Source: Nocardioides alpinus (GTDB lineage Bacteria > Actinomycetota > Actinomycetes > Propionibacteriales > Nocardioidaceae). Taken from it: a stretch of 64,000 nucleotides of DNA. Location of the stretch: positions 62,001-126,000 of the forward strand of contig NZ_FOKC01000005.1 of NCBI RefSeq assembly GCF_900112035.1, written 5' to 3'. The notes under the pieces are model-generated. The model saw only the letters and a list, made by a program, of their open reading frames with translations. It had not been told where the DNA came from and did no database searches. The position numbers and the translations under genes were made by a program. Of this stretch, positions 26,763 through 36,283 are shown in pieces. How positions within the stretch are numbered: the stretch's first letter is position 1; each line of letters starts with the position of its first letter.

Positions 26763-29312
26763 ATGCCTGTGCCCACCGAACGCGGACGGCTGCGCGTCTA
26801 CCTCGGCGCGGCACCGGGTGTCGGCAAGACCTACGCCATGCTCGACGAGGGGCACCGGCGGCTCGAGCGCGGCACCGACCTCGTCGTCGGCTACGTCGAG
26901 ACGCACGGGCGGCCGAGGACCGAGCGCGAGCTCGAGGGGCTCGAGGTGGTGCCGCGCCGACAGGTCGACTACCGCGGCACGGTGCAGGAGGAGATGGACC
27001 TCGAGGCGATCCTCGCGCGGCACCCCGACGTGGTCCTGGTCGACGAGCTCGCCCACACCAACGTCCCCGGCAGCACGCACGACAAGCGCTGGCAGGACGT
27101 GGAGGCGCTGCGCGACGCCGGCATCGAGGTGATCACGACCGTCAACATCCAGCACGTCGAGTCCCTCAACGACGTCACGGAGGCGATCACCGGCGTCCGC
27201 CAGCGCGAGACGGTGCCGGACCACGTCGTCCGCTCGGCCGACCAGATCGAGCTGGTCGACATGAGCCCGCAGTCGCTGCGACGACGGATGGCGCACGGCA
27301 ACATCTATGCCGCCGACAAGATCGACGCCGCGCTGTCGCGCTACTTCCGCGAGGGCAACCTGACGGCGCTGCGCGAGCTGGCCCTCCTGTGGCTGGCCGA
27401 CCGGGTCGACGAGGGCCTCGAGCGCTATCGCGACCAGCACGACATCGAGGCCACCTGGGCGACGCGCGAGCGCATCGTCGTACCGGTGAGCGGCGGTCCG
27501 GAGTCGACGACGCTGATGCGGCGGGCGGCACGGATCGCGACGCGGCGCTCGGGCGGGGAGTGGCAGGCGTTGTACGTCACCCGCCGCGACGGCCTCACCG
27601 GCATCTCCCCGGACAGCCTCACGCACCTCGCGGCGAAGGCCGACGAGCTCGGCGGCACCTTCCACACCGTCGTCGGCGACGACCCGGCCGACGCGATCCT
27701 CGCCTTCGCGCGCGCCGAGAACGCCACCCAGGTCGTCATCGGAGCGAGTCGCCGCGGTCGTGTCTCGACCGTGGTCCGGCCGGGGGTGGGGGAGCGCGTC
27801 GTCGCCGGCTCGGGGGACATCGACATCCACATCGTGACCCACGACTACGCCCGCGGCCGGTCGACCGACCGCCGCCCGGACGTGCAGAACGTCGGACCCC
27901 GTCGACGTCTCGCGGGCTTCGCATTCGGGCTCGCCGTGCCGGTGCTGCTGAGCCTGCTGCTGTCGCTCACCCGCGACCTGCACGGCCTCCCCATCGAGGC
28001 GATGTCGCTGATGGTGGTCGTGGTCGCGACCGCGCTGATCGGCGGACTGGCGCCGGCCGTCGTCTCCGCGCTGGCGAGCGCGCTGCTGCTCAACTACCTC
28101 TTCACCCCACCGCTCTACACGCTGACCATCGCCGAGCCGGAGAACGTCGTCACCATCGCGATCTTCGTCGCCGTCGGGATCGCCGTCGCGACGGTGGTCG
28201 ACAACGCGGCGCGGCGGACTGCCGAGGCCCGCGCCGCCCGGGCGGAGGCGGACGCGCTGACCGTGCTCGCGCACAGCCTGCTCACCTCCACCGACGACCT
28301 GCCCGGCCTGCTGTCCTCGGCGTGCCGCCTCTTCAGTGCTCAGGGGGCAGCGGTGCTGCGTCGGGACGACACCGGCGTGGAGAGCGTCGTGGCGTCCTAC
28401 GGCACCGCGCCCGCGTCGGTCGAGTCCGCGGACATGTCGGCCGCGATCGACGACCGCAGCACGCTGGTCCTGTCCGGAGCGACGCTGCCGGCCAGTCGCC
28501 GCGGCCTGCTCAACGCCTACGCCGCCTACGCGAAGGTGATGGAGGAACGACGGCGGGCCACCGCGGCCGAGGTCGACCGGCTCCGGCTGACCGAGGTGGA
28601 CCGCACGCGTACGGCGCTGCTGGCCGCCGTCTCGCACGACCTCCGCAACCCGCTGGCTGCGGTCAAGGTCGCGGTCGCCAGCCTCCGCAGCACGGAGGTC
28701 GCCTGGTCTGCGGAGGACGAGGCCGAGCTGCTGCTGACGATCGAGGAGTCCACCGACCGGCTCACGGCTCTGGTGGCCAACCTGCTCGACATGAGCCGGA
28801 TCAGCACCGGCTCGGTCCGGGTCGCCCGCACGGAGGTCGACCTCGCCGCCGCCGTACGGGCCGGTCTGGCGCCCCTTCCCGGCGGCGAGCGCATCGAGGT
28901 CGACGTGGATCCCGACGTGGTCGTGCTCGCCGACGCGGGGCTGCTCGACCGGGTGATCGCCAACATCGGTGAGAACGCGCTGAAGTACACCCCCGACTCG
29001 GCGCGGGTCCGGATCGACGCGACGGCCACGCCGGACCGCGTCGTGCTCCGGATCGCCGACTCCGGGCCCGGTGTCCGCGACCGGGACCGCGACCGCCTCT
29101 TCGCGCCGTTCCAGCGGCTCGGCGACGTGCCGCAGCAGGACGGGGTCGGCCTGGGGCTCGCCGTGGCGCACGGACTGACCGAGGCGATGGGTGGCACGAT
29201 CGCGACGGAGGAGACGCCCGGTGGTGGGCTGACCTTCGTGCTCGAGCTGCCGGCCCCGTCGGACGCAGAGCCTCCCGAGACCGCGCCCGCCCACGTCGAG
29301 GAGCCTGCATGA
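26763..29312 (+). CDS. kdpD: KdpD sensor histidine kinase
   Basis: 849 residues from ATG 26763 (an in-frame GTG at 26748 overlaps kdpC). Order: KdpD domain with Walker A GAAPGVGKT (15-23), a USP-like domain (VSGGPESTTLMRRAARIATR), four membrane helices (about 380-490), a GAF-like segment, then dimerisation helix with H625 in SHDLRNPLAAV and an ATPase domain (NIGENALKYTPDSARVRID, GVGLGLAVAHGL). It senses K+ limitation or turgor and phosphorylates KdpE. Being cotranscribed with the pump couples sensing and uptake. Confidence 0.96.
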   Translation: MPVPTERGRLRVYLGAAPGVGKTYAMLDEGHRRLERGTDLVVGYVETHGRPRTERELEGLEVVPRRQVDYRGTVQEEMDLEAILARHPDVVLVDELAHTNVPGSTHDKRWQDVEALRDAGIEVITTVNIQHVESLNDVTEAITGVRQRETVPDHVVRSADQIELVDMSPQSLRRRMAHGNIYAADKIDAALSRYFREGNLTALRELALLWLADRVDEGLERYRDQHDIEATWATRERIVVPVSGGPESTTLMRRAARIATRRSGGEWQALYVTRRDGLTGISPDSLTHLAAKADELGGTFHTVVGDDPADAILAFARAENATQVVIGASRRGRVSTVVRPGVGERVVAGSGDIDIHIVTHDYARGRSTDRRPDVQNVGPRRRLAGFAFGLAVPVLLSLLLSLTRDLHGLPIEAMSLMVVVVATALIGGLAPAVVSALASALLLNYLFTPPLYTLTIAEPENVVTIAIFVAVGIAVATVVDNAARRTAEARAARAEADALTVLAHSLLTSTDDLPGLLSSACRLFSAQGAAVLRRDDTGVESVVASYGTAPASVESADMSAAIDDRSTLVLSGATLPASRRGLLNAYAAYAKVMEERRRATAAEVDRLRLTEVDRTRTALLAAVSHDLRNPLAAVKVAVASLRSTEVAWSAEDEAELLLTIEESTDRLTALVANLLDMSRISTGSVRVARTEVDLAAAVRAGLAPLPGGERIEVDVDPDVVVLADAGLLDRVIANIGENALKYTPDSARVRIDATATPDRVVLRIADSGPGVRDRDRDRLFAPFQRLGDVPQQDGVGLGLAVAHGLTEAMGGTIATEETPGGGLTFVLELPAPSDAEPPETAPAHVEEPA

Positions 29313-29986
29313 CGTTCGTCCTGGTCGTCGACGACGACCCTGCGATGCGGCGTACGTTGACGATCAACCTGCGCGCCCGCGACTACGAGGTGGAGACGGC
29401 GGGTGACGGCCGCTCGGCGTTGCAGATCGTCGACGAACGGATGCCCGACGTGATCCTGCTCGACCTCGGCCTCCCCGACCTCGACGGTGTCGCGGTGCTG
29501 ACCCGGCTGCGGACCTTCACCCAGGTGCCGGTCATCGTCGTGTCGGCGCGGACCGAGTCCGACGACAAGGTCGAGGCCCTCGACCTCGGCGCCGACGACT
29601 TCATCACCAAGCCGTTCTCCATCGAGGAGCTCCTGGCGCGGGTCCGCGCGACGTCACGCCGCGTGGGCCGCGAGGAGCCGGAGCTGGTCGTCGAGGCCGA
29701 CGGGCTGAGGCTCGACGTCACCGACTCCCGCGCCACCCGCGACGGCGTGGAGATCCACCTGACCCCGATCGAGTGGCGCATCGTCGAGGTCCTCGCGCGC
29801 CGGCGCGGCCGGCTCGTGCGCCAGGCCGAGCTGCTGAGCGCGGTGTGGGGGCCGGCCTACGAGCGCCAGACCAACTACCTCCGCGTCCACATGGCCAGCA
29901 TCCGGCGCAAGCTCGAGGTCGACGCGGGTCGGCCGGTCCTCTTCCTGACCGAGCCGGGGATGGGCTACCGGTTCACCGGGTCCTGA
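29309..29986 (+). CDS. kdpE: KdpE response regulator
   Basis: 225 residues, OmpR/PhoB class. The receiver holds the acceptor D52 ([11 protein letters not shown]) and the switch Lys in [14 protein letters not shown]; the C-terminal winged helix has the recognition helix in [18 protein letters not shown]. It activates kdpFABC when K+ is scarce. Its ATG overlaps the kdpD stop as ATGA. The candidate direct repeats at 22322-22362 may be its binding site. Confidence 0.96.
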   Translation: MTFVLVVDDDPAMRRTLTINLRARDYEVETAGDGRSALQIVDERMPDVILLDLGLPDLDGVAVLTRLRTFTQVPVIVVSARTESDDKVEALDLGADDFITKPFSIEELLARVRATSRRVGREEPELVVEADGLRLDVTDSRATRDGVEIHLTPIEWRIVEVLARRRGRLVRQAELLSAVWGPAYERQTNYLRVHMASIRRKLEVDAGRPVLFLTEPGMGYRFTGS

Positions 29987-30033
29987 CCCTCGGCGGTCGC
30001 TGCGATCCCACCGCCCGCCGGGAGATGCTGGGC

Positions 30034-31608
30034 TCAGCGCGGGACGCGCACCAGCAGCCGCCCGTGGACGCACTCCATCCACAGCTCCCGGCCGACGCCG
30101 ATCGAGTCACCGTCGAGCTGGCGGGGGGTGTCGGCGGACGCCTTGATGCGCACCCGCGCTCCGGTGCGTCGGTCGATGAGCTCGTCGACGGTCTGGCTCT
30201 TGCGCAGCACCCGCACCGCGAGCGGGATCCAGGACAGGAACTTCTTGGGGTGCAGGATCACCACGTCGAGCACGCCGTCGTCGATCGCCGCGTCGGGCAG
30301 CAGCGGCATCCCGGCCTGCAGGAAGCCGACGTTGCCGACGAGCACGGTGCGCGCCCGGTGGACGGTGGGCTCCTCGTCGTCGATCTGGATCTCGACCCTG
30401 ATCGCTGGGAACATCAGCGACTTCAGCCCGGAGATGACGTAGGCCACCCAGCCGATCTTCTTCTTGATGTCCTCGTTGACGCCCTCCATGATCGCGGCGT
30501 CGAAGCCCATCCCGGCCATCACCATGAAGTGGGTGTCCTCGATGTGGTCACCGCCGACGTTGACCAGGTCGATCGCCCGGTCCTGGCCGTTGAGGGCGAC
30601 GTCGATGGCCGAGCGGAGGTAGAGCGGGATCTCGAGGTTGCGGGCGAGCAGGTTGCCGGTACCGGCGGGGATGATCCCGACCGGGATGCCGGTGCCGGCC
30701 AGCTCGGCACACACCTCGCGCACCGTGCCGTCGCCGCCACAGACCATGACGAGGTCGGCGCCGGACACCGCGGCCCGCTCGGCCATGCCCGTGCCCGGGT
30801 CCTCGATCGTCGTGTACTGCCAGGTCGGCTCCGACCAGCCCGACTCACGGGCCATCTCGGCGACGACGGTGCGGAACTGGCCGACGTCCTCGACCTTGAT
30901 CGGGTTGAGGATCACCGCGAGGCGGCGCTCGGAGGCGTAGACCTCGGGCAGCGGCTCGGAGTTCGCGGCGGTCGAGCGGGGTCGCGGGTCGATGAAGGCC
31001 AGCGCGAGGAAGAAGACGGTGAGGGCGAGCAGCGTGCCGCCGATGACGTCGGTCGGGTAGTGGCGGCCGAGCAGCAGCCGGTCGAAGCAGACCAGCAGCC
31101 ACCACGCCACGGTCAGCCCGATGCCGAGGCGGCGCAGGCTCGTACGGCGTACGAAGAGCACCAGCAGCATGATCAGGATCGCTGCGAACGCGGCGCTCGA
31201 GGAGGCGTGGCCCGAGGGGAAGCTGAAGTTCTCGTGCAGCCCGAGGGTGTCCTGCCAGTCCGGCCGGTCGCGGCCGAGCCACGTCTTGAGGCCAGTGGTG
31301 GCCAGCGAGGTCCCGGCCATCACGACGGCAGTGAGCAGCGCGGCCCACCGCTGACGGCGTACGACGAGCGCGAGCACCAGCAGGACGGTCAGGATCGTCA
31401 TCCCGATGGTCCCGAAGGCCACCTCGATGACCCGCAGCGCGTCGACCAGGAAGGCGGAGTCGTCCGCCCAGTCCTCCAGGCGCCGGCCCTCGACGTCGAA
31501 GCCGTCGAGCGGTGCCCGGTCGCGGTTGACGAGGACGGCCAGGACGGTGAAGAGGACACCGCTGAGGAGGGCCCAGGCCAGGCTGCGGTTGCGGTAGGCG
31601 GGAGTCAC
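30034..31608 (-). CDS. PAP2 phosphatase fused to a diacylglycerol/lipid kinase
   Basis: 524 residues. Residues 1-215 are a PAP2 lipid phosphatase with about six membrane helices and the three active-site motifs ([33 protein letters not shown]). Residues about 230-524 are a diacylglycerol-kinase catalytic domain ([36 protein letters not shown]). The kinase phosphorylates a lipid and the phosphatase removes phosphate from a similar lipid, so the fusion could cycle phosphatidic acid at the membrane; the true substrates are unknown. It is convergent with kdpE and divergent from serS. Confidence 0.92.
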   Translation of the reverse strand: MTPAYRNRSLAWALLSGVLFTVLAVLVNRDRAPLDGFDVEGRRLEDWADDSAFLVDALRVIEVAFGTIGMTILTVLLVLALVVRRQRWAALLTAVVMAGTSLATTGLKTWLGRDRPDWQDTLGLHENFSFPSGHASSSAAFAAILIMLLVLFVRRTSLRRLGIGLTVAWWLLVCFDRLLLGRHYPTDVIGGTLLALTVFFLALAFIDPRPRSTAANSEPLPEVYASERRLAVILNPIKVEDVGQFRTVVAEMARESGWSEPTWQYTTIEDPGTGMAERAAVSGADLVMVCGGDGTVREVCAELAGTGIPVGIIPAGTGNLLARNLEIPLYLRSAIDVALNGQDRAIDLVNVGGDHIEDTHFMVMAGMGFDAAIMEGVNEDIKKKIGWVAYVISGLKSLMFPAIRVEIQIDDEEPTVHRARTVLVGNVGFLQAGMPLLPDAAIDDGVLDVVILHPKKFLSWIPLAVRVLRKSQTVDELIDRRTGARVRIKASADTPRQLDGDSIGVGRELWMECVHGRLLVRVPR

Positions 31609-31668
31609 CTGCGAAGTATGCCCAAACCGGTTCGAATCCCTGATGTCCTGGCGGCTAGCCTCTGCTGT

Positions 31669-32952
31669 GTGATTGATCCCCGGCTCCTCCGTGACGACCC
31701 CGACCGCGTGCGTGCCGCCCAGGCCAAGCGCGGACTGTCCGACGACGTCGTGGACCGGGCGCTGGCGGCCGACTCGGCCCGGCGCCAGGCGATCTCCGAC
31801 TTCGAGACCCGGCGCGCGGAGCAGAAGGCCAGCGGTGCGCTCGTCGCCCGGGCCCAGGGCGAGGAGAAGCAGGCCCTGCTCGCGCAGGTCAAGGTGCTCG
31901 CCGCCGGCGTGAAGGCCGCCGAGGCCGCCCGCAACGAGGCCGAGGTCGCGTGGGACGAGGTGATCAAGGCGATCCCCAACCCGGCCGCCGACGAGTCACC
32001 TGCCGGTGGCGAGGACGACTTCGTGGTGCTCGAGCACGTCGGCACGCCGCGCGAGTTCGACTTCGAGCCCCGCGACCACATCGAGCTCGGCAAGATGCTC
32101 GGCGCCATCGACCTCGAGCGCGGCGCCAAGGTGAGCGGCTCGCGGTTCTACTTCCTCACCGGCGTCGGTGCCCAGCTCGAGCTCGCGCTGGTCAACATGG
32201 CGATGGACCAGGCCCGCAAGGCCGGCTTCACCCAGGTCATCGCGCCGTCGCTGGTCAAGCCGCGGGCGATGGAGGGCACCGGCTTCCTCGGCCAGGCCGC
32301 CGACGACGTCTACCGCATCGAGGGCGAGGACCTCTACCTCGTCGGCACCAGCGAGGTCGCGATGGCGGCCTACCACTCCGACGAGATCCTCGACGCCGCG
32401 TCGCTGCCCAAGCGCTACGCCGCCTTCAGCCCCTGCTTCCGCAAGGAGGCCGGATCGCACGGCAAGGACACCAAGGGGATCATCCGGGTCCACTGGTTCG
32501 ACAAGGTCGAGATGTTCGTCTACACGACCGTCGAGGAGTCGTACGCCGAGCACCAGCGGCTGCTGGCCTGGGAGAAGGAGTTCCTCGACAACCTCGAGGT
32601 CGCCTACCGGGTCATCGACGTCGCCGCCGGCGACCTCGGCCTGAGCGCGCAGCGCAAGTTCGACTGCGAGGTGTGGATCCCGACGCAGGGCAAGTTCCGT
32701 GAGCTCACCTCGACGTCCAACTGCACCGACTTCCAGTCGCGCCGCCTCGACATCCGCACCCGCGAGGACGGTCAGACCGTCCCCGTCGCCACCCTCAACG
32801 GCACGCTCACCGCGATCACGCGCACCATCGTCGCGATCCTCGAGACCCACCAGAACGAGGACGGCTCGGTCACGGTGCCGCAGGCGCTGCGTCCCTACAT
32901 GGGCGGCCTCGAGGTCCTCATGCCGCTGGGTTCCACCCCCGCCGCCGGTTGA
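31669..32952 (+). CDS. serS: Seryl-tRNA synthetase
   Basis: 427 residues from GTG 31669, where the family sequence [14 protein letters not shown] begins. The long helical arm (about 30-100) that recognises the tRNA variable arm precedes the class II core with motif 2 ([17 protein letters not shown]) and motif 3 region ([15 protein letters not shown]). TAGCCT at 31655-31660 lies so close to GTG that the mRNA may be nearly leaderless. The last codons (AAG, stop) lie within a family A repeat. Confidence 0.96.
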   Translation: MIDPRLLRDDPDRVRAAQAKRGLSDDVVDRALAADSARRQAISDFETRRAEQKASGALVARAQGEEKQALLAQVKVLAAGVKAAEAARNEAEVAWDEVIKAIPNPAADESPAGGEDDFVVLEHVGTPREFDFEPRDHIELGKMLGAIDLERGAKVSGSRFYFLTGVGAQLELALVNMAMDQARKAGFTQVIAPSLVKPRAMEGTGFLGQAADDVYRIEGEDLYLVGTSEVAMAAYHSDEILDAASLPKRYAAFSPCFRKEAGSHGKDTKGIIRVHWFDKVEMFVYTTVEESYAEHQRLLAWEKEFLDNLEVAYRVIDVAAGDLGLSAQRKFDCEVWIPTQGKFRELTSTSNCTDFQSRRLDIRTREDGQTVPVATLNGTLTAITRTIVAILETHQNEDGSVTVPQALRPYMGGLEVLMPLGSTPAAG

Positions 32953-33018
32953 GCACCAGAGCGACCTGGGTCGAGCAGTGAGCGAAGCGAGCGCGTCGAA
33001 ATCCGTGTCGAGACCAAG
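32946..33018. repeat. Diverged family A repeat after serS
   Basis: The stretch begins GGTTGAGCA at the serS stop codon, continues GAGCAGTGAGCGAAGCGAGC (32974-32993), CGTCGAAA (32994-33001), and ends with GTGTCGAGACCAAGG (33005-33019). These segments match the minus strand of the element at 8898-8966 in order, with a changed spacer. It fills the 74-bp gap to the next gene. Confidence 0.75.
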
Positions 33019-33026
33019 GAACTGCT

Positions 33027-33869
33027 GTGAGCACTGACTGGACCCCCCGCGTCGTCGCGCTGGACATCGACGGCACCCTGCTCAAGTGGGTCGACGGCCA
33101 GACCGAGGACTACGAGACCATCCCCGGCCCGGTCTACGACGCGGTCCACCGCGCCCTCGACGCCGGCGCCCACATCGTCCTGGCCAGCGGCCGCTCGCCG
33201 CACGGCATGACCCGCATCGCCGACATGCTCGACATCCCGCGCGAGGAGGCCGACCAGCTGTGGATCGTCGCGTCCAACGGCGCCGTGGTCTTCCGCTACC
33301 CGCCGATGGAGGTCGTCCACGAGGAGACCTTCGACGCCGCCCCGGCCGTGGCTGCGGTCCTGGAGCACCACCCCCACGCGCTGGTGGCGGTCGAGGAGCG
33401 CGGCGTCGGCGGCTACCGCGTCAACCGGGTCTTCCCCGAGGGCGAGATCTCGGGTGAGCAGATCATCACCGACGTCGCCGACATCGTCGGCGAGCCGGTC
33501 AGCCGCGTGATCATCCGCGACCCCGAGGCCACCGCCGACGACTTCATCGAGCTCGCTGCCCGGCTCGGGCTGCACGGCACCGACTACGTCGTCGGCTGGA
33601 CCGCCTGGATGGACCTGTCGCCGGTCGGCGTCTCGAAGGCGTCCGGGTTGGAGCACGTCTGCGACGCACTCGGCCTCGGCGCGGCCGACGTGCTCGCCAT
33701 CGGCGACGGTCGCAACGACATCGAGATGCTGCGCTGGGCAGGTCGCGGAGTGGCGATGGGCCAGGCCGTCGACGAGGTCAAGGCGGCTGCCGACCACGTG
33801 ACCGCCTCCGTGCACGACGAGGGCGCCGCGGTCGAGATGTCGCTCTGGTTCGCACCGCGGACGGCCTGA
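33027..33869 (+). CDS. HAD-superfamily hydrolase, Cof type
   Basis: 280 residues. Motif I is VVALDIDGTLL with the nucleophilic Asp, motif II ASGRSPHG, and motif III/IV LAIGDGRNDIEMLRWAGRGVAM. A C2-type cap lies between. Enzymes of this group dephosphorylate sugar phosphates, nucleotides or cofactors. It begins a three-gene cluster with a DUF1905 gene and a second HAD gene, spaced by 5 bp and by a 4-bp overlap. Confidence 0.9.
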   Translation: MSTDWTPRVVALDIDGTLLKWVDGQTEDYETIPGPVYDAVHRALDAGAHIVLASGRSPHGMTRIADMLDIPREEADQLWIVASNGAVVFRYPPMEVVHEETFDAAPAVAAVLEHHPHALVAVEERGVGGYRVNRVFPEGEISGEQIITDVADIVGEPVSRVIIRDPEATADDFIELAARLGLHGTDYVVGWTAWMDLSPVGVSKASGLEHVCDALGLGAADVLAIGDGRNDIEMLRWAGRGVAMGQAVDEVKAAADHVTASVHDEGAAVEMSLWFAPRTA

Positions 33870-33874
33870 CGCCC

Positions 33875-34195
33875 GTGGCCGAGAGGTTCACCTTCACCGC
33901 TCCGCTGTGGCGGTGGACCGCCCGCAAGGAGTCGTCCGACGCCGACGGGTGGTGCTTCGTCACGCTGCCCCCGGAGGTCGCCGACGAGGTGCGCGCGCTC
34001 TCCGGCGAGCCGCGCGGGTTCGGCTCGGTGCGGGTCCACGTGGAGGCCGCCGCAGTGGCCTGGGACACCAGCGTGTTCCCCGACTCCGGCTCGGACGGCT
34101 TCGTGCTGCCCGTCAAGAAGGCCGTACGGGTCGCGGCCGACGTCGGCGAGGGCGACGACCTCACGGTGACGCTGTCCCTCAGGGACGCAGGGTGA
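33875..34195 (+). CDS. DUF1905 domain protein
   Basis: 106 residues, one DUF1905 beta-barrel-like domain (FTAPLWRW, DGWCFVTLPPEVADEVR, GFGSVRVHVEAAAVAW, TSVFPDSGSDGFVLPVKKAV). DUF1905 proteins are small and often linked to YdeI-type domains; the biochemical role is unknown. It lies between two HAD hydrolases: 5 bp after the first and overlapping the GTG of the second by 4 bp, so the three are probably one operon. Confidence 0.88.
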   Translation: MAERFTFTAPLWRWTARKESSDADGWCFVTLPPEVADEVRALSGEPRGFGSVRVHVEAAAVAWDTSVFPDSGSDGFVLPVKKAVRVAADVGEGDDLTVTLSLRDAG

Positions 34196-34992
34196 GGACG
34201 CCCGGGCTGGTCGCCACCGACCTCGACGGGACGCTGCTGCACTCCGACGGCACCGTGACGGCGCGCAGCCGCGCGGTGCTGGCCGAGCTGGACGCGCGCG
34301 GCATCCCCGTCGTCTTCACGACCGGGCGCCCGGTCCGGTGGATGGAGGACCTCTGGGAGGCCGTCGGCGGGCACGGGCTGGCGATCTGCAGCAACGGCGG
34401 GATCGTGTACGACGTCTCGCGCCGCGAGGTGCGCGACTTCTGGCCGGTGCCGCGCGAGGTGGGGGTCTCCGTCGCCGAGCAGCTCAGGGTGGCGGTGCCG
34501 GGGACGCAGTTCGCGATCGAGCACACCGCCGGCTGGGCGAGCGAGGTCGACTTCCCCAGCCACCCCGACGACCGCGCCGAGCACGTCCGCGGTGACTACG
34601 CCGAGATGTTCCGCGACGACGTGGTGAAGATCCTCGCCGTGCACCGCGACCTCGAGCCCGAGGCCTTCTGGCGGCAGGTCGAGGCGAGCGTCGGTGACCA
34701 GGTCGTCACCACCTGGTCCTCGTCCTTCGCGCTCGTCGAGATCAGCGCCGCCGGCATCACCAAGGCGACCACGCTGGCCACGATCGCCACCGAGATGGGG
34801 GTGGGTCCCGAGGACGTCGTCGCCTTCGGTGACATGCCCAACGACCTGCCGATGCTCGACTGGGCGGGCAGGTCCTACGCGATGGCCAACGCGCACCCGT
34901 CCGTCCAGGACCTCGCCGACCACCTCGCGCCCAGCAACGACGACGACGGTGTGGCCACGGTGCTGACCGACCTCTTCGGCCTTTCTGGTTAG
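34192..34992 (+). CDS. HAD-superfamily hydrolase, Cof type (second copy)
   Basis: 266 residues from GTG 34192. Motif I LVATDLDGTLLHSDG, motif II FTTGRP, and the C-terminal FGDMPNDLPMLDWAGRSYAM. It shares layout with the HAD gene two places upstream, but the cap sequences differ, so the substrates probably do too. The start overlaps the DUF1905 stop as GTGA. Confidence 0.9.
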   Translation: MRTPGLVATDLDGTLLHSDGTVTARSRAVLAELDARGIPVVFTTGRPVRWMEDLWEAVGGHGLAICSNGGIVYDVSRREVRDFWPVPREVGVSVAEQLRVAVPGTQFAIEHTAGWASEVDFPSHPDDRAEHVRGDYAEMFRDDVVKILAVHRDLEPEAFWRQVEASVGDQVVTTWSSSFALVEISAAGITKATTLATIATEMGVGPEDVVAFGDMPNDLPMLDWAGRSYAMANAHPSVQDLADHLAPSNDDDGVATVLTDLFGLSG

Positions 34993-35002
34993 GCTTCGCG
35001 CC

Positions 35003-35575
35003 ATGTTCCGTGCCGTCCGCATCTGTGCCGCGATGCTGCTCGCGTGCCTGGGCCTGGTCGTCACGGCCACCGCCCCGGCCTCCGCCGCCTGCACCTGCAA
35101 GCAGGGTGAGCTCGAGCAGCAGGTCAACCGCGCCGACGCGATCTTCCGGGGCACCATCGACGTGGTCTCGCCCGATGGCAACGGCTTCACCTACGACATC
35201 ACCGCCTCACGCGCCTACCGGGGCACGCCCGAGCGGTCGACGCAGGTCGTGTCCGAGGGCGGGCGCAACGCGTGCGGCCTCGGCGAGCTCGCCGTCGGCA
35301 CGGAGTACGTCTTCTTCGCCACCGGCACCGCGGCTCCCTACGCCGCCGACAGCTGCGGCGGCACCAGCGTCGCCAACCCGACCAAGATCGGGAAGGTCGA
35401 GGCACTGCTGGGTGCAGGCACCTCGGTCGAGCCGCCTCCGCCACCGACGGCCGAGCTGACCCTGGTCGAGGACTCCGCCCCGGCCGGCTTCGCGCGGACG
35501 GCCGCTCCCGGCGCCGCGATCGCGCTCATCGGCCTCCTCGGCCTGGTCGTCGTACGACGTCTCGCGCGGCGCTGA
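35003..35575 (+). CDS. Secreted membrane-anchored protein with TIMP-like N-terminus
   Basis: 190 residues. A signal peptide (LLACLGLVVTATAPASA) is followed by CTC (C30, C32), so cleavage after Ala29 would expose Cys at the mature N-terminus. A strand-rich domain (ADAIFRGTIDVV, YDITASRAYRG, VGTEYVFFATG) with two further Cys residues follows, then a Pro-rich linker and a C-terminal helix (AAIALIGLLGLVVVRRLARR). The C-x-C start and barrel-like strands recall tissue inhibitors of metalloproteinases; the function is inferred only. It starts 11 bp after the HAD gene. Confidence 0.75.
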   Translation: MFRAVRICAAMLLACLGLVVTATAPASAACTCKQGELEQQVNRADAIFRGTIDVVSPDGNGFTYDITASRAYRGTPERSTQVVSEGGRNACGLGELAVGTEYVFFATGTAAPYAADSCGGTSVANPTKIGKVEALLGAGTSVEPPPPPTAELTLVEDSAPAGFARTAAPGAAIALIGLLGLVVVRRLARR

Positions 35576-35606
35576 GCCCCGGCCCGCAGGCGCACCCCCC
35601 GGATGG

Positions 35607-36236
35607 TCAGAGGTACATCCCGCTCGACGGCCCACCGTGCTCGGGCGCGTCCTCGCTGGGCATGTTGGGCATCCCCATCGGCTGGTGCGGGCCCTGGTGC
35701 GCGCCGGCGGGGAGCGCGCGGCGCATCTGCTCGAGCTGGGCGCGCGACGCCATCTGCTGGGCGTAGATCGCGGTCTGGATGCCGTGGAACAGGCCCTCGA
35801 GCCAGCCGACCAGCTGGGCCTGGGCGATCCGCAGCTCGCCGTCGGACGGGGTGCCCTCCTCGGTGAAGGGGAGCGTCAGCCGGTCGAGCTCCTCGACCAG
35901 CTCGGGCGCGAGACCGGTCTCGAGCTCCTTGATCGAGGCGGCGTGGATCTCCTTGAGCCGCTGGCGGCTGGCCTCGTCGAGCGGCGCCGCCTTCACCTCC
36001 TCGAGGAGCTGGCGGATCATGCTGCCGATCCGCATCACCTTCGCGGGCTGCTCGACCAGCTCGGTGATGTGGCGCTCGCCGTCGCCCTCGTCGCCGCTCG
36101 TCCGGGTCATCGCCGGCAGCGCGCTCGCCGGGATGGTGCCGATCGGCTGGCCGTCCGGTCCGATGACGACCACCTGGTCCTCGTCGCCGGCGGCGGAGGT
36201 GTCGGGGGTCTGCTCGGACTGCGGCTGCTCGCTCAT
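35607..36236 (-). CDS. bpa: Bacterial proteasome activator (Bpa/PafE family)
   Basis: 209 residues from ATG 36236. The central part is a helical bundle (VMRIGSMIRQLLEEVKAAP, LTLPFTEEGTPSDGELRIAQ, WLEGLFHGIQTAIYAQQMAS). It ends GMYL, resembling the C-terminal GQYL of mycobacterial PafE/Bpa that inserts into the 20S proteasome and opens the gate without ATP. A Pro/Gly-rich linker precedes the tail. It implies a proteasome in the cell, although its genes are not in this window. Confidence 0.9.
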   Translation of the reverse strand: MSEQPQSEQTPDTSAAGDEDQVVVIGPDGQPIGTIPASALPAMTRTSGDEGDGERHITELVEQPAKVMRIGSMIRQLLEEVKAAPLDEASRQRLKEIHAASIKELETGLAPELVEELDRLTLPFTEEGTPSDGELRIAQAQLVGWLEGLFHGIQTAIYAQQMASRAQLEQMRRALPAGAHQGPHQPMGMPNMPSEDAPEHGGPSSGMYL

Positions 36237-36283
36237 GCGACCAACCCTAGTTGGGCGCGCGAAGCGCTCGCTGCGCCCCGGTG

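Noticed and set aside
26703..29294. 863-codon open frame antisense to kdpD
   Set aside because: Arg/Gly/Asp-rich translation without recognisable domains; a GC-bias shadow of kdpD.
31621..31650. T-loop-like GGTTCGAATCC upstream of serS
   Set aside because: No acceptor, D or anticodon arms can be drawn around it, and flanking bases do not pair as a T-stem.
29773..31668. Long in-frame extension upstream of serS
   Set aside because: It runs antisense through the PAP2-kinase gene, and the SerS family begins at GTG 31669.
35500..35575. Sortase (LPXTG) anchor at the C-terminus of the TIMP-like protein
   Set aside because: There is a C-terminal helix and basic tail but no LPXTG-like motif.
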